Below, in pieces: positions 1 to 6,529 of a stretch of DNA of 9,785 nt (within the stretch, counting starts at the first letter, position 1; the number at the start of each line of letters is the position of its first letter). This DNA comes from an uncultured Collinsella sp. (GTDB taxonomy: Bacteria > Actinomycetota > Coriobacteriia > Coriobacteriales > Coriobacteriaceae). A model generated the notes under the pieces. That model saw nothing but the letters and a program-made list of their open reading frames with translations. It did no database searches and was not told the origin of the DNA. Position numbers and translations under genes: made by a program. The stretch spans positions 1 to 9,785 of the forward strand of contig CABUBZ010000066.1 of the NCBI GenBank assembly GCA_902489945.1. Direction: 5' to 3'.

Positions 1-90
1 GCACGACTTATAGGCGGCGATCCCGCCGGTGATACCCAGCAGGATCGTTTTTCCCTCAAGTTGCATTGAATTGTTGGGTGCCGCCGTCAT
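1..90 (-). CDS. coaBC: CoaBC (phosphopantothenoylcysteine decarboxylase / phosphopantothenate-cysteine ligase), N-terminal fragment
   Basis: Only the first 30 codons are inside the window; the gene continues past the left edge. The visible protein contains KTILLGITGGIAAYKSC at residues 14-30, the typical flavoprotein N-terminus (ILLGxTGGIAAYK) of the CoaC half of CoaBC/Dfp. That half decarboxylates 4'-phosphopantothenoylcysteine with FMN in coenzyme A synthesis. Whether the ligase (CoaB) half is fused cannot be seen; fusion is usual in bacteria. I chose the ATG at 90 because AAGGAAG lies 7 bases upstream, inside the end of the preceding gene. The in-frame ATG at 66 has no such site, although it would give a length closer to many homologues. 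The start lies 2 bases after the stop of the zinc-ribbon gene, so the two are probably cotranscribed and translationally coupled. Other HFCD-family flavoprotein decarboxylases share this N-terminus, so the assignment is good but not proven. Confidence 0.85.
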   Translation of the reverse strand, partial: MTAAPNNSMQLEGKTILLGITGGIAAYKSC

Positions 91-92
91 CG

Positions 93-812
93 TTAGGCTT
101 CCTTGCTGGGAAGCACCAGCAGGCGGTGGCAATATGGGCAGTGCGCAATCTCGCTACCGTCGTGGTTGAGGTCGCTCATGGACGATGCCTGCAGCGCGGT
201 GTGGCAGATGGTGGGAATGTTGCCCTGGATGGTCTCGACGGCCAAGCCGCGGAACTGCTTGAGCAGGCGCTCGTAGTCGGTGAGCACGTCGGTCGGCAGC
301 GTGGCGGCAAGGGCGGTGCGCTCCTTGGTGGCGGCGTCAATCTGGGCCTGCAGGTCGGCGGCCTTGGCGCGGGCGGCCTTGGTATCGGCCTTCACGCCCT
401 CCTCGAATTTGGCGATGATGGCCTGAGCGCGAGCCTCGCGGTCGAGCGCCTCCTTATGGGCGATGACGACGTCCTTGCGGGTGTGCTCGATCTTGTCCAG
501 GCGCTTGGCCAGGGTGGCGAGCTCGTTTTCCAGGTCCTGTACCTCACGGTAGTCAGAACCGTCGACGTGACGCTTCTTGGCAGCCTCGATGGCGTTATTG
601 GTCTGAATCTCGGTGGTGTTGAGATCGTCGAGCTCAATGTCCAGATCCTTGCGCTGGGCGTAGAGCTTGGTCATCTCGGACTTAAGCTTCACATAGGTCT
701 TGCGCTTGGAAGCGAGCTCCTTGAGCTCCGGCATATTGGCAAGTTCGCTCTTGTTGCGCGCGAGCTCCAAATCGATCTGTTGCAGCTTGAGTAGCGTAGC
801 GCCGGCGCTCAT
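93..812 (-). CDS. Coiled-coil protein with C-terminal zinc ribbon (CdsZ/CT398-like, zf-RING_7 family)
   Basis: This 239-residue protein has a long charged helical region (about residues 6-170, rich in Lys, Glu, Ala and Leu with heptad-like spacing) followed by a small C-terminal zinc-ribbon-like segment. This is the layout of the widespread 'C4-type zinc ribbon' proteins related to chlamydial CT398/CdsZ and mycobacterial Rv2229c. Their role is not settled; an adaptor role is suggested for some. The second knuckle is intact (C225-P-Y-C228, followed by H229). The first knuckle, normally CxxC, keeps only its second cysteine (C203, followed by H204), and the expected first cysteine is P200. Histidines beside the cysteines (H204, H224, H229) might replace the lost ligand. 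The ATG at 812 is chosen over the further-upstream ATG at 848 because AAAGGAGAG precedes it at good spacing and it overlaps the Nif3 stop by 4 bases (ATGA). The tight pairing with a Nif3 gene is common in bacteria. Confidence 0.85.
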   Translation of the reverse strand: MSAGATLLKLQQIDLELARNKSELANMPELKELASKRKTYVKLKSEMTKLYAQRKDLDIELDDLNTTEIQTNNAIEAAKKRHVDGSDYREVQDLENELATLAKRLDKIEHTRKDVVIAHKEALDREARAQAIIAKFEEGVKADTKAARAKAADLQAQIDAATKERTALAATLPTDVLTDYERLLKQFRGLAVETIQGNIPTICHTALQASSMSDLNHDGSEIAHCPYCHRLLVLPSKEA

Positions 813-1618
813 AAGTTCTCTCCTTTTGTCACAGTCCACCATTGGCAAGGGTTCAGTATTTTAATCGCATGACGGGGGTCGACCCCGGCGTCAACTGCAG
901 AGTTCATCAATATATCAACGAACGGCTCCTCGGAGCGGTCGTGGCCGAGCAGAATCACGCTCAGTCCACGTAAGGCAAGGTCCTGCGCCACGTGGTAGCC
1001 GGCTTCTCCAGTCACAATTACATCTGCGCCTGCGGCGATGGCAAGCTCTCCAAAATCGCCGAGGGAGCCGCCCAGAATGGCGACGGTGCGGCACGGGTGC
1101 TCGGCTTCGCCCCATACGCGCGGGTCGCTTCCATAGGCCGTAGCGGCACGGTTGGCGAGCTCGCGCAGGTTGCAGGCGTCGTGGAGGGTCGCGAGTGCGC
1201 CCAGACCGGTGAGCTCAGGCTCGTCCACATGCTCCAGCGAGCTCATGGGCTCAGCGCCCAGCAACTCACTCAGGCGAACGCGCGCTTCGTGCGAGCGGTC
1301 CAGGTTGGTATGGAGCGAGATAATGCTCACGCCGCAACGAGCTGCCTCGTACAGCGCAGCGCTACACTGTGGGCGCGCGGAATCGGCCGGACAAAAGGCC
1401 TCGGGCGCTTTGATGTAGATGGGATGATGCGTCAGCAGCACGTTGGCGCCGGCCTCGAGAGCGCGGTGCACGTTGGCTTCGGTTGCGTCGAGTGCACAGG
1501 CAACACCGGTGATCTCTGCAGCGGGATTACCCACAGATAGCCCAACATGATCCCAGCCCTCGGCATCCGCCTTTGGGTAGTGTGCCAGCAGCGCACGTTC
1601 AAGCTCGGCGACGATCAT
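809..1618 (-). CDS. Nif3-like dinuclear metal centre protein (YbgI/YqfO, GTP cyclohydrolase I type 2-like family)
   Basis: This 269-residue protein belongs to the Nif3/YbgI family, conserved proteins with a two-metal centre whose cellular role is unresolved (the 'GTP cyclohydrolase 1 type 2' label in databases is weakly founded). It carries the family landmarks in order: GWDHVGL (21-27, usually WDNVGL), LLTHHPI (61-67), SLHTNLD (101-107), VTGEAGYH (202-209) and LLGHDRSEEP (223-232). By alignment with E. coli YbgI the metal ligands would be H64, H65, D107, H226 and E230, all present, so the centre looks intact. It is the short form, lacking the PII-like insert that makes Bacillus and Staphylococcus members about 370 residues. 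Its ATG overlaps the cysteine desulfurase stop by 4 bases (ATGA), with a weak AGGTG upstream, suggesting translation by coupling. Its stop in turn overlaps the zinc-ribbon start by 4 bases. Confidence 0.9.
   Translation of the reverse strand: MIVAELERALLAHYPKADAEGWDHVGLSVGNPAAEITGVACALDATEANVHRALEAGANVLLTHHPIYIKAPEAFCPADSARPQCSAALYEAARCGVSIISLHTNLDRSHEARVRLSELLGAEPMSSLEHVDEPELTGLGALATLHDACNLRELANRAATAYGSDPRVWGEAEHPCRTVAILGGSLGDFGELAIAAGADVIVTGEAGYHVAQDLALRGLSVILLGHDRSEEPFVDILMNSAVDAGVDPRHAIKILNPCQWWTVTKGENL
818..826 (-). promoter_or_regulatory. Ribosome binding site of the zinc-ribbon gene
   Basis: The minus strand reads AAAGGAGAG here, with the AAGGAG core 7 bases before the ATG at 812. It lies within the last codons of the Nif3 gene and decides the start of the zinc-ribbon gene against a longer in-frame reading that begins at 848. 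Confidence 0.75.
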
Positions 1619-2793
1619 GCGGCACCTACGATCGAGAGCAGCGTCTGGGCAAAGTCGTCCAGATCGCCCGGATTCACGCGGTCATCGAAGGAAATACGCA
1701 GTGCGCCCAACGCCTTCTCGCGACCGATGCCCATGGCGCTGAGCACGTGGCTCGGATCCATGTTGCCGCTCGAGCAAGCCGATCCGGCCGAAACCTCAAA
1801 GCCGGCGGCATCGAGCTTGATGATGAGCTCCTCGGAGTCCATGCCGTCGACGTAGATCGAAACCATGCCCGGCAGACGATCTGCCTGCGCGTAGTCGCCC
1901 ATCGTAGCGTGAATGCGAGGATGGGCCGTAAGTGTGGCGTAGAGCTTATCGGACAGGGCCTGCAGCATCGCGCGCTCCCGGCCTACATTCGGCAGCAGTA
2001 CGGAAGCGGCAGCGGCAAAAGCCAGCTGCGTGCGCAGATCCTGCGTACCGGCGCGACGGCCGGCTTCCTGTCCACCGCCAAAGATTCGGGGGCGCAGCGG
2101 CGTGCGGTTCTTAAGGTAGAGCGCACCGGATGCCACGGGGCCGCCGATCTTGTGCGCGGCAACGGTCATGGCATCGACGCCCAGCTCGGTAACATCGAGC
2201 GGAATATGCAAGTAGCCCTGGATGGCATCGGTGTGAAAGAAGGCGCCGGCAGCATGTGCGGCGGCGGCCAGCTCGCGGATGGGCTGTACCACGCCGGTTT
2301 CGTTGTTGGCAACCATAATGCTCACGAGCGCCACGTCGTCGCCGAGCAGCTCGACAAGCGCGGCAGGCTCAATGTAGCCTGCACGGCAGGGCTGCACCAG
2401 GTCGACGGTAAAGCCGGCGGCGCGCAGCAGCGGTAGGTTGTCCAGAATCGAATCGTGCTCGATGGCCGAAACGATTACGCGATCGCGCTTGCGATCACGT
2501 TGACGAGCGCCCTCGGCAAGACCGAGCAGTGCCAGCTGGTTGGCCTCGGTGCCGCCGTTGGTAAGGATGATCTCGGACGGGCGAACGCGCGCGCCAAAGC
2601 TGCGAGCAATCTCGCGACGTGCCACCTCCAGGCGCGCGGCGGCCTTGCGGCCGAGCGAATGCAGCGAGTTGGGGTTGACGCCGGCAAGCTCGCTGTCGTC
2701 ATATTCGCGCTGCGCAAGGAGCGCCTCGGCGCGCATGGGCGTCGAGGCGGCATAGTCAAGATTCACGGGTATGCGGTTTTGACCTGCGGTCAT
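1615..2793 (-). CDS. Cysteine desulfurase, NifS/IscS type (PLP-dependent)
   Basis: This 392-residue aminotransferase class V protein removes sulfur from L-cysteine, giving alanine and a protein persulfide used for Fe-S clusters or thiolated tRNA. Visible landmarks are NLDYAASTP (11-19), TNGGTEAN (78-85, phosphate binding), EH at 112-113 (H113 stacks on PLP), ANNETG (162-167), HTDAIQ (187-192), AAHKIGGP (212-219, with K215 the Schiff-base lysine), GGGQEAGRRAGT (239-250), the active-site loop SAGSACSSG (335-343, with C340 the persulfide cysteine) and LRISF (365-369). All catalytic residues are present, so it should be active. No IscU, SufU or thiolation enzyme lies beside it, so which of NifS, IscS or a tRNA-dedicated enzyme it is cannot be decided; I give no symbol. 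An AGGAGG sequence precedes the ATG, 11 bases away, in the end of rpe; the gap to rpe is 6 bases. Confidence 0.93.
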   Translation of the reverse strand: MTAGQNRIPVNLDYAASTPMRAEALLAQREYDDSELAGVNPNSLHSLGRKAAARLEVARREIARSFGARVRPSEIILTNGGTEANQLALLGLAEGARQRDRKRDRVIVSAIEHDSILDNLPLLRAAGFTVDLVQPCRAGYIEPAALVELLGDDVALVSIMVANNETGVVQPIRELAAAAHAAGAFFHTDAIQGYLHIPLDVTELGVDAMTVAAHKIGGPVASGALYLKNRTPLRPRIFGGGQEAGRRAGTQDLRTQLAFAAAASVLLPNVGRERAMLQALSDKLYATLTAHPRIHATMGDYAQADRLPGMVSIYVDGMDSEELIIKLDAAGFEVSAGSACSSGNMDPSHVLSAMGIGREKALGALRISFDDRVNPGDLDDFAQTLLSIVGAA

Positions 2794-2799
2794 AAGGGT

Positions 2800-3471
2800 T
2801 TATGCCTCCTGTGCAGCCTCGTTGCCCAGCTTCTGCAGCAGCGCAACCTCGGCGGCGGGATCTTCGGACTTAAATACGGCGGAGCCGGCCACGAGCACGT
2901 TGGCGCCAGCCTTAACGACCTCGGCGATGTTCTTGGAAGAAATGCCGCCGTCGACCTCGATGAGGGGCGAAACGCCGTGACGCTCGCACATGGCCGTAAG
3001 CTCGTGTAGCTTAGACAGAGTGCCCGGGATAAAGCTCTGGCCGCCAAAGCCGGGGTTCACGCTCATCAGCAGCACCATATCGACGACGTCGATGATGCTC
3101 TCGAGCACGCACACGGGGGTGGCGGGGTTGAGTACCACGCCGGCCTTGATGCCGCGCTGCTGCAGATGCGTGAGCGTGCGGTGCAGGTGCGTGGAGGCCT
3201 CATAGTGCACGGTGATCATGTCGGCACCGGCGTCGGCGTACCAATCGACCGTCTCGTCGGGGTTCGAGACCATCAGGTGCGCGTCGACCGGCACGTCGGT
3301 GGAGCGCTTGACGGCCTTGAGGATGTCAACGCCAAAGGTCAGGTTGCCGGTAAAGTGACCGTCCATAACGTCGAAGTGCACGTAGTCGGCGCCGGCGATC
3401 TTGTCGAGTTCGCCCTTGAGGTTAGCCATATCGGCTGAAAGGATGGACGGAGCGATTTTGATGGAACCCAT
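2800..3471 (-). CDS. rpe: Ribulose-phosphate 3-epimerase
   Basis: This 223-residue TIM-barrel enzyme interconverts D-ribulose 5-phosphate and D-xylulose 5-phosphate in the cytosolic pentose phosphate pathway. Motifs are IAPSILSAD (6-14), VHFDVMDGHF (31-40), DAHLMV (63-68), MSVNPGFGGQSFIP (136-149), EVDGGI (172-177) and LVAGSAVF (193-200, phosphate binding). The expected metal ligands H32, D34, H65 and D174 are all there, and D37 and D174 fit the two acid-base residues. Length is normal for the family. The segment after VMDGHF reads TGN where most members have VPN, a mild substitution near the active site. The ATG at 3471 has AAAGG 8 bases upstream. The gene sits 18 bases after gpsA and 6 bases before the cysteine desulfurase. 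The related allulose-6-phosphate epimerase (AlsE) is a less likely alternative given the context and motifs. Confidence 0.94.
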   Translation of the reverse strand: MGSIKIAPSILSADMANLKGELDKIAGADYVHFDVMDGHFTGNLTFGVDILKAVKRSTDVPVDAHLMVSNPDETVDWYADAGADMITVHYEASTHLHRTLTHLQQRGIKAGVVLNPATPVCVLESIIDVVDMVLLMSVNPGFGGQSFIPGTLSKLHELTAMCERHGVSPLIEVDGGISSKNIAEVVKAGANVLVAGSAVFKSEDPAAEVALLQKLGNEAAQEA

Positions 3472-3489
3472 GGTAGTAGCCTTTCTGCG

Positions 3490-4497
3490 CTAGTCGGCGA
3501 GTCCGTAGAACTCTTGAGAGGGGACGCGGTCGGTAAGAATCTCGAGCGCCCTATCCAAAGTAACACCGTTGTAGAGCGTTTGCTCCACGGCAAAGGTGAG
3601 CGGAATGTCTACGCCCAGTGAACGGGCGAGCTCGCTGACGCTGCGGGCCGCGACGGCGCCCTCGACCACCATATGCGTGCGTGCCTGGTACTCGTCGAGC
3701 GACACGCCATGAGCGAACTCGTAGCCAAAGGTGCGGTTGCGCGAATGCTCCGAGGTGCAGGTGGCGATGAGGTCGCCCATGCCGGCAAGCCCCATGCAGG
3801 TCATGGCCTGGCCGCCGCGGGCGTGCACCAGGCGACTGATCTCGGCCAGACCGCGCGTCATGATGAGGGCAAGCGTGTTGTCGCCCGCTCCCGAACCGGC
3901 AGAGATGCCGCATACGATAGCGATGACGTTTTTCATGGCGCCGCAGACCTCGACGCCGGTCATATCCTGCGACAGGTAGATACGGAAGGCCGTGGAAAGC
4001 AGCAGTTCCTTAAAGGTCTCCCCTATCTGCTGGCCTTTACTGGCGATGACGGCGGCAGAGAGCCCGCCGCGGCAGATTTCCTCGGCATGGTTGGGGCCCG
4101 AGAGCGCCGCCACGCGCGACTCGTTGCCGATTTCGCTGGCGATGACCTCGCTCATGAGCAGACCGGACTCGGGCTCGATGCCCTTGGTGAGGCACAGAAC
4201 CGGCGTCTCGTCCGCGATGAACGGCGCCGCCTGGTGGCAGACGTCGCGCAGGTGCGTCGAAGGCACGGCAAAGATGATGGCCTCGGCGCCGTCGAGCGCC
4301 TGGGACAGGTCCGTCGTGGCGACAACGTTTTCCGGCAACTCGTAGTCCACCAGATACCGGGGATTACGGTGCTCGCCGTTAATGCCGGCTGCCGTCTGCT
4401 CGCTATGGGCCCACATGGTCACGCGCTCGGCTCGCCCGGCGGCAAGGCCGGCGACGGCGGTTCCCCAGGAGCCGGAGCCAATCAGCGCAACATTCAT
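3490..4497 (-). CDS. gpsA: NAD(P)H-dependent glycerol-3-phosphate dehydrogenase
   Basis: This 335-residue cytosolic enzyme reduces dihydroxyacetone phosphate to sn-glycerol 3-phosphate, the backbone of phospholipids. It starts with the Rossmann signature IGSGSWGTA (6-14), followed by CLTKGIE (102-108), LSGPNHAEE (132-140), the GAMKN motif (186-190, with K189 the catalytic lysine), GDNTLALIMTRGLAE (205-219) and the substrate-binding GMGDLIATCTS then SRNRTFG (239-258). Length is typical (about 330-340). The ATG at 4497 follows TAGGAGAG at good spacing. The gene begins 9 bases after plsY ends, so the enzyme that makes glycerol-3-phosphate is encoded directly next to the one that first acylates it. 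Its stop is 18 bases before rpe. No feature suggests loss of function. Confidence 0.96.
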   Translation of the reverse strand: MNVALIGSGSWGTAVAGLAAGRAERVTMWAHSEQTAAGINGEHRNPRYLVDYELPENVVATTDLSQALDGAEAIIFAVPSTHLRDVCHQAAPFIADETPVLCLTKGIEPESGLLMSEVIASEIGNESRVAALSGPNHAEEICRGGLSAAVIASKGQQIGETFKELLLSTAFRIYLSQDMTGVEVCGAMKNVIAIVCGISAGSGAGDNTLALIMTRGLAEISRLVHARGGQAMTCMGLAGMGDLIATCTSEHSRNRTFGYEFAHGVSLDEYQARTHMVVEGAVAARSVSELARSLGVDIPLTFAVEQTLYNGVTLDRALEILTDRVPSQEFYGLAD

Positions 4498-4506
4498 GAC
4501 TCTCTC

Positions 4507-5190
4507 CTACTTATCGTCGGGCTCGGTGACGCGCTTGGTAAACGAGAGCTTGGACTCCTTGCCGGTCATGAGCTTTTTGATGTTCGCGCGATGGGCCCAC
4601 ACCACGGTGATGCCGATCATCGCCATGCAAAACTTGAGGCCCAGGCTGCTGTACGGAAAGACCGCGCAGGCAGCGATGGGAAGACCAATGGCGGCGGCAA
4701 GTGAGCCCACCGACACGTACTTGGTGATGGCGACAGCCACGATAAACATGCCAAGCAGCGACAGGCCAATGGGCCAGTACCAAGCGAGAATCACGCCCAG
4801 GCCCACGGCGATACCCTTACCGCCGTGGAAGCTAAGGTAGGGCGAGAAGATGTGTCCCCACACGGCAGCCAGGCAAATGACGCCGAGCATCCAGTCACCG
4901 GCGGCACCGGGAGCCATGATGCTCACGGGGAAGCCATAGCCCACGCTCGCGATGAGTGGACGGGCGATAAGGACACAGATGGCGCCCTTCAGGCAGTCGA
5001 GCAGCAGCGTGAGCGCGGCCACCTTGGGGCCGGCCACGCGCAGCGCGTTGGTGGTGCCGATGTTGCCGGAGCCCGCCTTGCGAATGTCGGTGTGGTTGAA
5101 CACGCGGCCCAGGATCAGGCCAAACGGAATCGCTCCGATAAAGAACGAGACCACGGCGCAGATGGCGGTCAGCAGGATCGGATTAAGCAT
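4507..5190 (-). CDS. plsY: Acyl-phosphate:glycerol-3-phosphate acyltransferase PlsY
   Basis: This 227-residue integral membrane enzyme moves an acyl group from acyl-phosphate (made by PlsX) to glycerol 3-phosphate, forming lysophosphatidate. The N-terminus is a hydrophobic helix ending in GAIPFG (19-24). The three family motifs are present: GSGNIGTTN (40-48), GHIFSPYLSFHGGKGIA (112-128, the loop with HGGKG) and HRANIKKLMTGKE (200-212). D65 and K68 of the DxxKG element are also kept. Several further hydrophobic segments agree with a multi-pass protein. The ATG at 5190 is chosen over the open frame extending to 5289 because AAGGAG sits 7 bases upstream and the family starts this way. The start overlaps the end of der by 8 bases, which favours coupled translation. 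gpsA, making its substrate, follows 9 bases later. Confidence 0.95.
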   Translation of the reverse strand: MLNPILLTAICAVVSFFIGAIPFGLILGRVFNHTDIRKAGSGNIGTTNALRVAGPKVAALTLLLDCLKGAICVLIARPLIASVGYGFPVSIMAPGAAGDWMLGVICLAAVWGHIFSPYLSFHGGKGIAVGLGVILAWYWPIGLSLLGMFIVAVAITKYVSVGSLAAAIGLPIAACAVFPYSSLGLKFCMAMIGITVVWAHRANIKKLMTGKESKLSFTKRVTEPDDK

Positions 5191-6517
5191 CCTTTTGCTC
5201 CTTCTTCCTAAAGAAGAGTCGAATGGGCGTACCGGCGAAATCGAAGGTCGAGCGCATGCGGTTCTCCACGTAACGCTGGTAGGTGTCATTGACCAGGTCG
5301 CTGTGGTTGACGAAGAACGTGAACGTCGGCGGGTTGACGCCCGTCTGGGTCACGTAGTGCATGCGCAGACGACGCTTGCCGTCCACCACGGTGTGGCCGA
5401 ACTCGCGCAGGTCGGTGAGGAACGTGTTGAGGCGCGAGGTGCTGATCTTTTGCGAACGCGTCTTCTCGGCGGCGTCGACCATCGCCCAGATCTTCTCGAC
5501 GCTGCGGCCAGTCAGGGCAGAGATGCGCAGGTACTGGGCCCAGGGAGCCATGACGCCCAGACGGCGGTCAATGGTCTCCATACAGGCCTCGCGCTTGCGG
5601 TCATCGTCGAGCAGGTCCCACTTGTTGAGCAGCACCACGATGGCGCAGCCGCGCTCGATAGCCAAGCCCATGACCTTCTGGTCCTGCTCGGTGACGCCCA
5701 CGGAGGCGTCGACGACGAGCAGCGCCACGTCGGCGCGGTCGATGGCGCGCAGGCCGCGGACCATCGAGTAGTACTCGATGTTCTCGTACACGGTGCTCTT
5801 CTTGCGAATGCCCGCGGTGTCGACCATGCGGTAATGCTTGCCGTTACGCTCCACGACGGTGTCGATGGCGTCGCGCGTCGTGCCGGCAATGTTGGACACG
5901 ATAGAGCGGTCGGCGCCCAGGATGCGGTTGAACAGCGAGGACTTACCAGCGTTGGGGCGGCCGATGATGGCGACGTTGAGCGCGTCGGGGAACTCGTCGG
6001 CGACCTCGTCCTCTTCCTCCGGAAGCAGGGCCACGATGTCGTCGAGCAGGTCGCCCGTGCCGTGGCCGTGAAGGGCCGAGAGCGGCGTGGGCTCACCGAT
6101 GCCGAGCGAATAGAACTCCCAGATGTTGTCATTCTCACGATCGGGGTTATCGAGCTTGTTCACCAGCAGAAAGACCGGCTTGTCGCAGCGCTTGAGCATG
6201 CGGGCGACCGACTCGTCCTCCTCGGTGACGCCGGTGCGGCCGTCGACCACAAACAGGATGACGGCGGCTTCCTCGGCGGCGGCGAGTGCCTGGTCGCGGA
6301 TGGACGTGGCAAAGACGTCGTCGCTCTTGAGCGGCTCGATGCCGCCTGTGTCGACGATGGTGAACTCGCGGCCGTTCCAATCGGCCGTGTGATACGAGCG
6401 GTCGCGCGTTACGCCGCGGGACTCGTGGACAATGGCGTCCGAGGTCTGGGCCAGGCGGTTAACGAGCGTGGACTTGCCCACGTTGGGGCGTCCGACGACG
6501 GCGACGATAGGTTTCAT
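5183..6517 (-). CDS. der: Ribosome biogenesis GTPase Der (EngA), two tandem G domains
   Basis: This 444-residue essential GTPase acts in assembly of the 50S ribosomal subunit. The first G domain shows GRPNVGKS (9-16), DTGG (56-59) and NKLD (120-123). The second shows GRPNAGKS (186-193), the switch region AGTTRD (211-216), DTAG (233-236), NKWD (298-301) and SAL (333-335). An acidic linker (about 166-176, EEEDEVADE) joins them. The rest (about 352-440) matches the KH-like domain that binds between the G domains, ending in the usual IRLFFRKKE (432-440). Length is normal and all nucleotide-binding residues are intact. The ATG at 6517 is chosen rather than the open frame reaching to 6688 because AAAGGAGAG lies 5 bases or so upstream and MKPIVAVVGR is the family N-terminus. 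The gene lies 10 bases after the DUF512 gene and overlaps plsY by 8 bases. Confidence 0.97.
   Translation of the reverse strand: MKPIVAVVGRPNVGKSTLVNRLAQTSDAIVHESRGVTRDRSYHTADWNGREFTIVDTGGIEPLKSDDVFATSIRDQALAAAEEAAVILFVVDGRTGVTEEDESVARMLKRCDKPVFLLVNKLDNPDRENDNIWEFYSLGIGEPTPLSALHGHGTGDLLDDIVALLPEEEDEVADEFPDALNVAIIGRPNAGKSSLFNRILGADRSIVSNIAGTTRDAIDTVVERNGKHYRMVDTAGIRKKSTVYENIEYYSMVRGLRAIDRADVALLVVDASVGVTEQDQKVMGLAIERGCAIVVLLNKWDLLDDDRKREACMETIDRRLGVMAPWAQYLRISALTGRSVEKIWAMVDAAEKTRSQKISTSRLNTFLTDLREFGHTVVDGKRRLRMHYVTQTGVNPPTFTFFVNHSDLVNDTYQRYVENRMRSTFDFAGTPIRLFFRKKEQKDA
5198..5203 (-). promoter_or_regulatory. Ribosome binding site of plsY
   Basis: The minus strand reads AAGGAG here, 7 bases before the plsY ATG. 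It lies inside the last codons of der, so der translation passes over it. It supports the short plsY start at 5190. Confidence 0.7.
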
Positions 6518-6520
6518 CTG

Positions 6521-6529
6521 CTCTCCTTT
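6521..6529 (-). promoter_or_regulatory. Ribosome binding site of der
   Basis: The minus strand reads AAAGGAGAG, close to the consensus, with its AAGGAG core 5 bases before the der ATG. It overlaps the stop codon of the DUF512 gene. It fixes the der start at 6517. Confidence 0.75.

Noticed and set aside
66..794. 242-codon plus-strand frame opposite the zinc-ribbon gene
   Set aside because: The leucine-, glycine- and valine-rich repeats are the reverse reading of a coiled coil, and a real gene with a good ribosome binding site occupies the other strand.
813..870. AT-richer patch with TAAAAT on the minus strand, looking like a -10 box before the zinc-ribbon gene
   Set aside because: It encodes the conserved end of the Nif3 protein, and I see no matching -35 element at proper distance; too weak to call a promoter.
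1573..2436. 287-codon plus-strand frame opposite the cysteine desulfurase
   Set aside because: It is antisense to an enzyme with all catalytic residues intact and shows no protein-family signature.
3673..4704. 343-codon plus-strand frame opposite gpsA and the end of plsY
   Set aside because: Composition is that of a shadow frame, it has no motif, and it covers well-supported genes on the other strand.
5191..5289. N-terminal extension of PlsY up to an ATG at 5289
   Set aside because: The extra residues are the der C-terminus read in another frame; they are Arg/Ser/Thr-rich without resemblance to PlsY, and a good ribosome binding site precedes the ATG at 5190.
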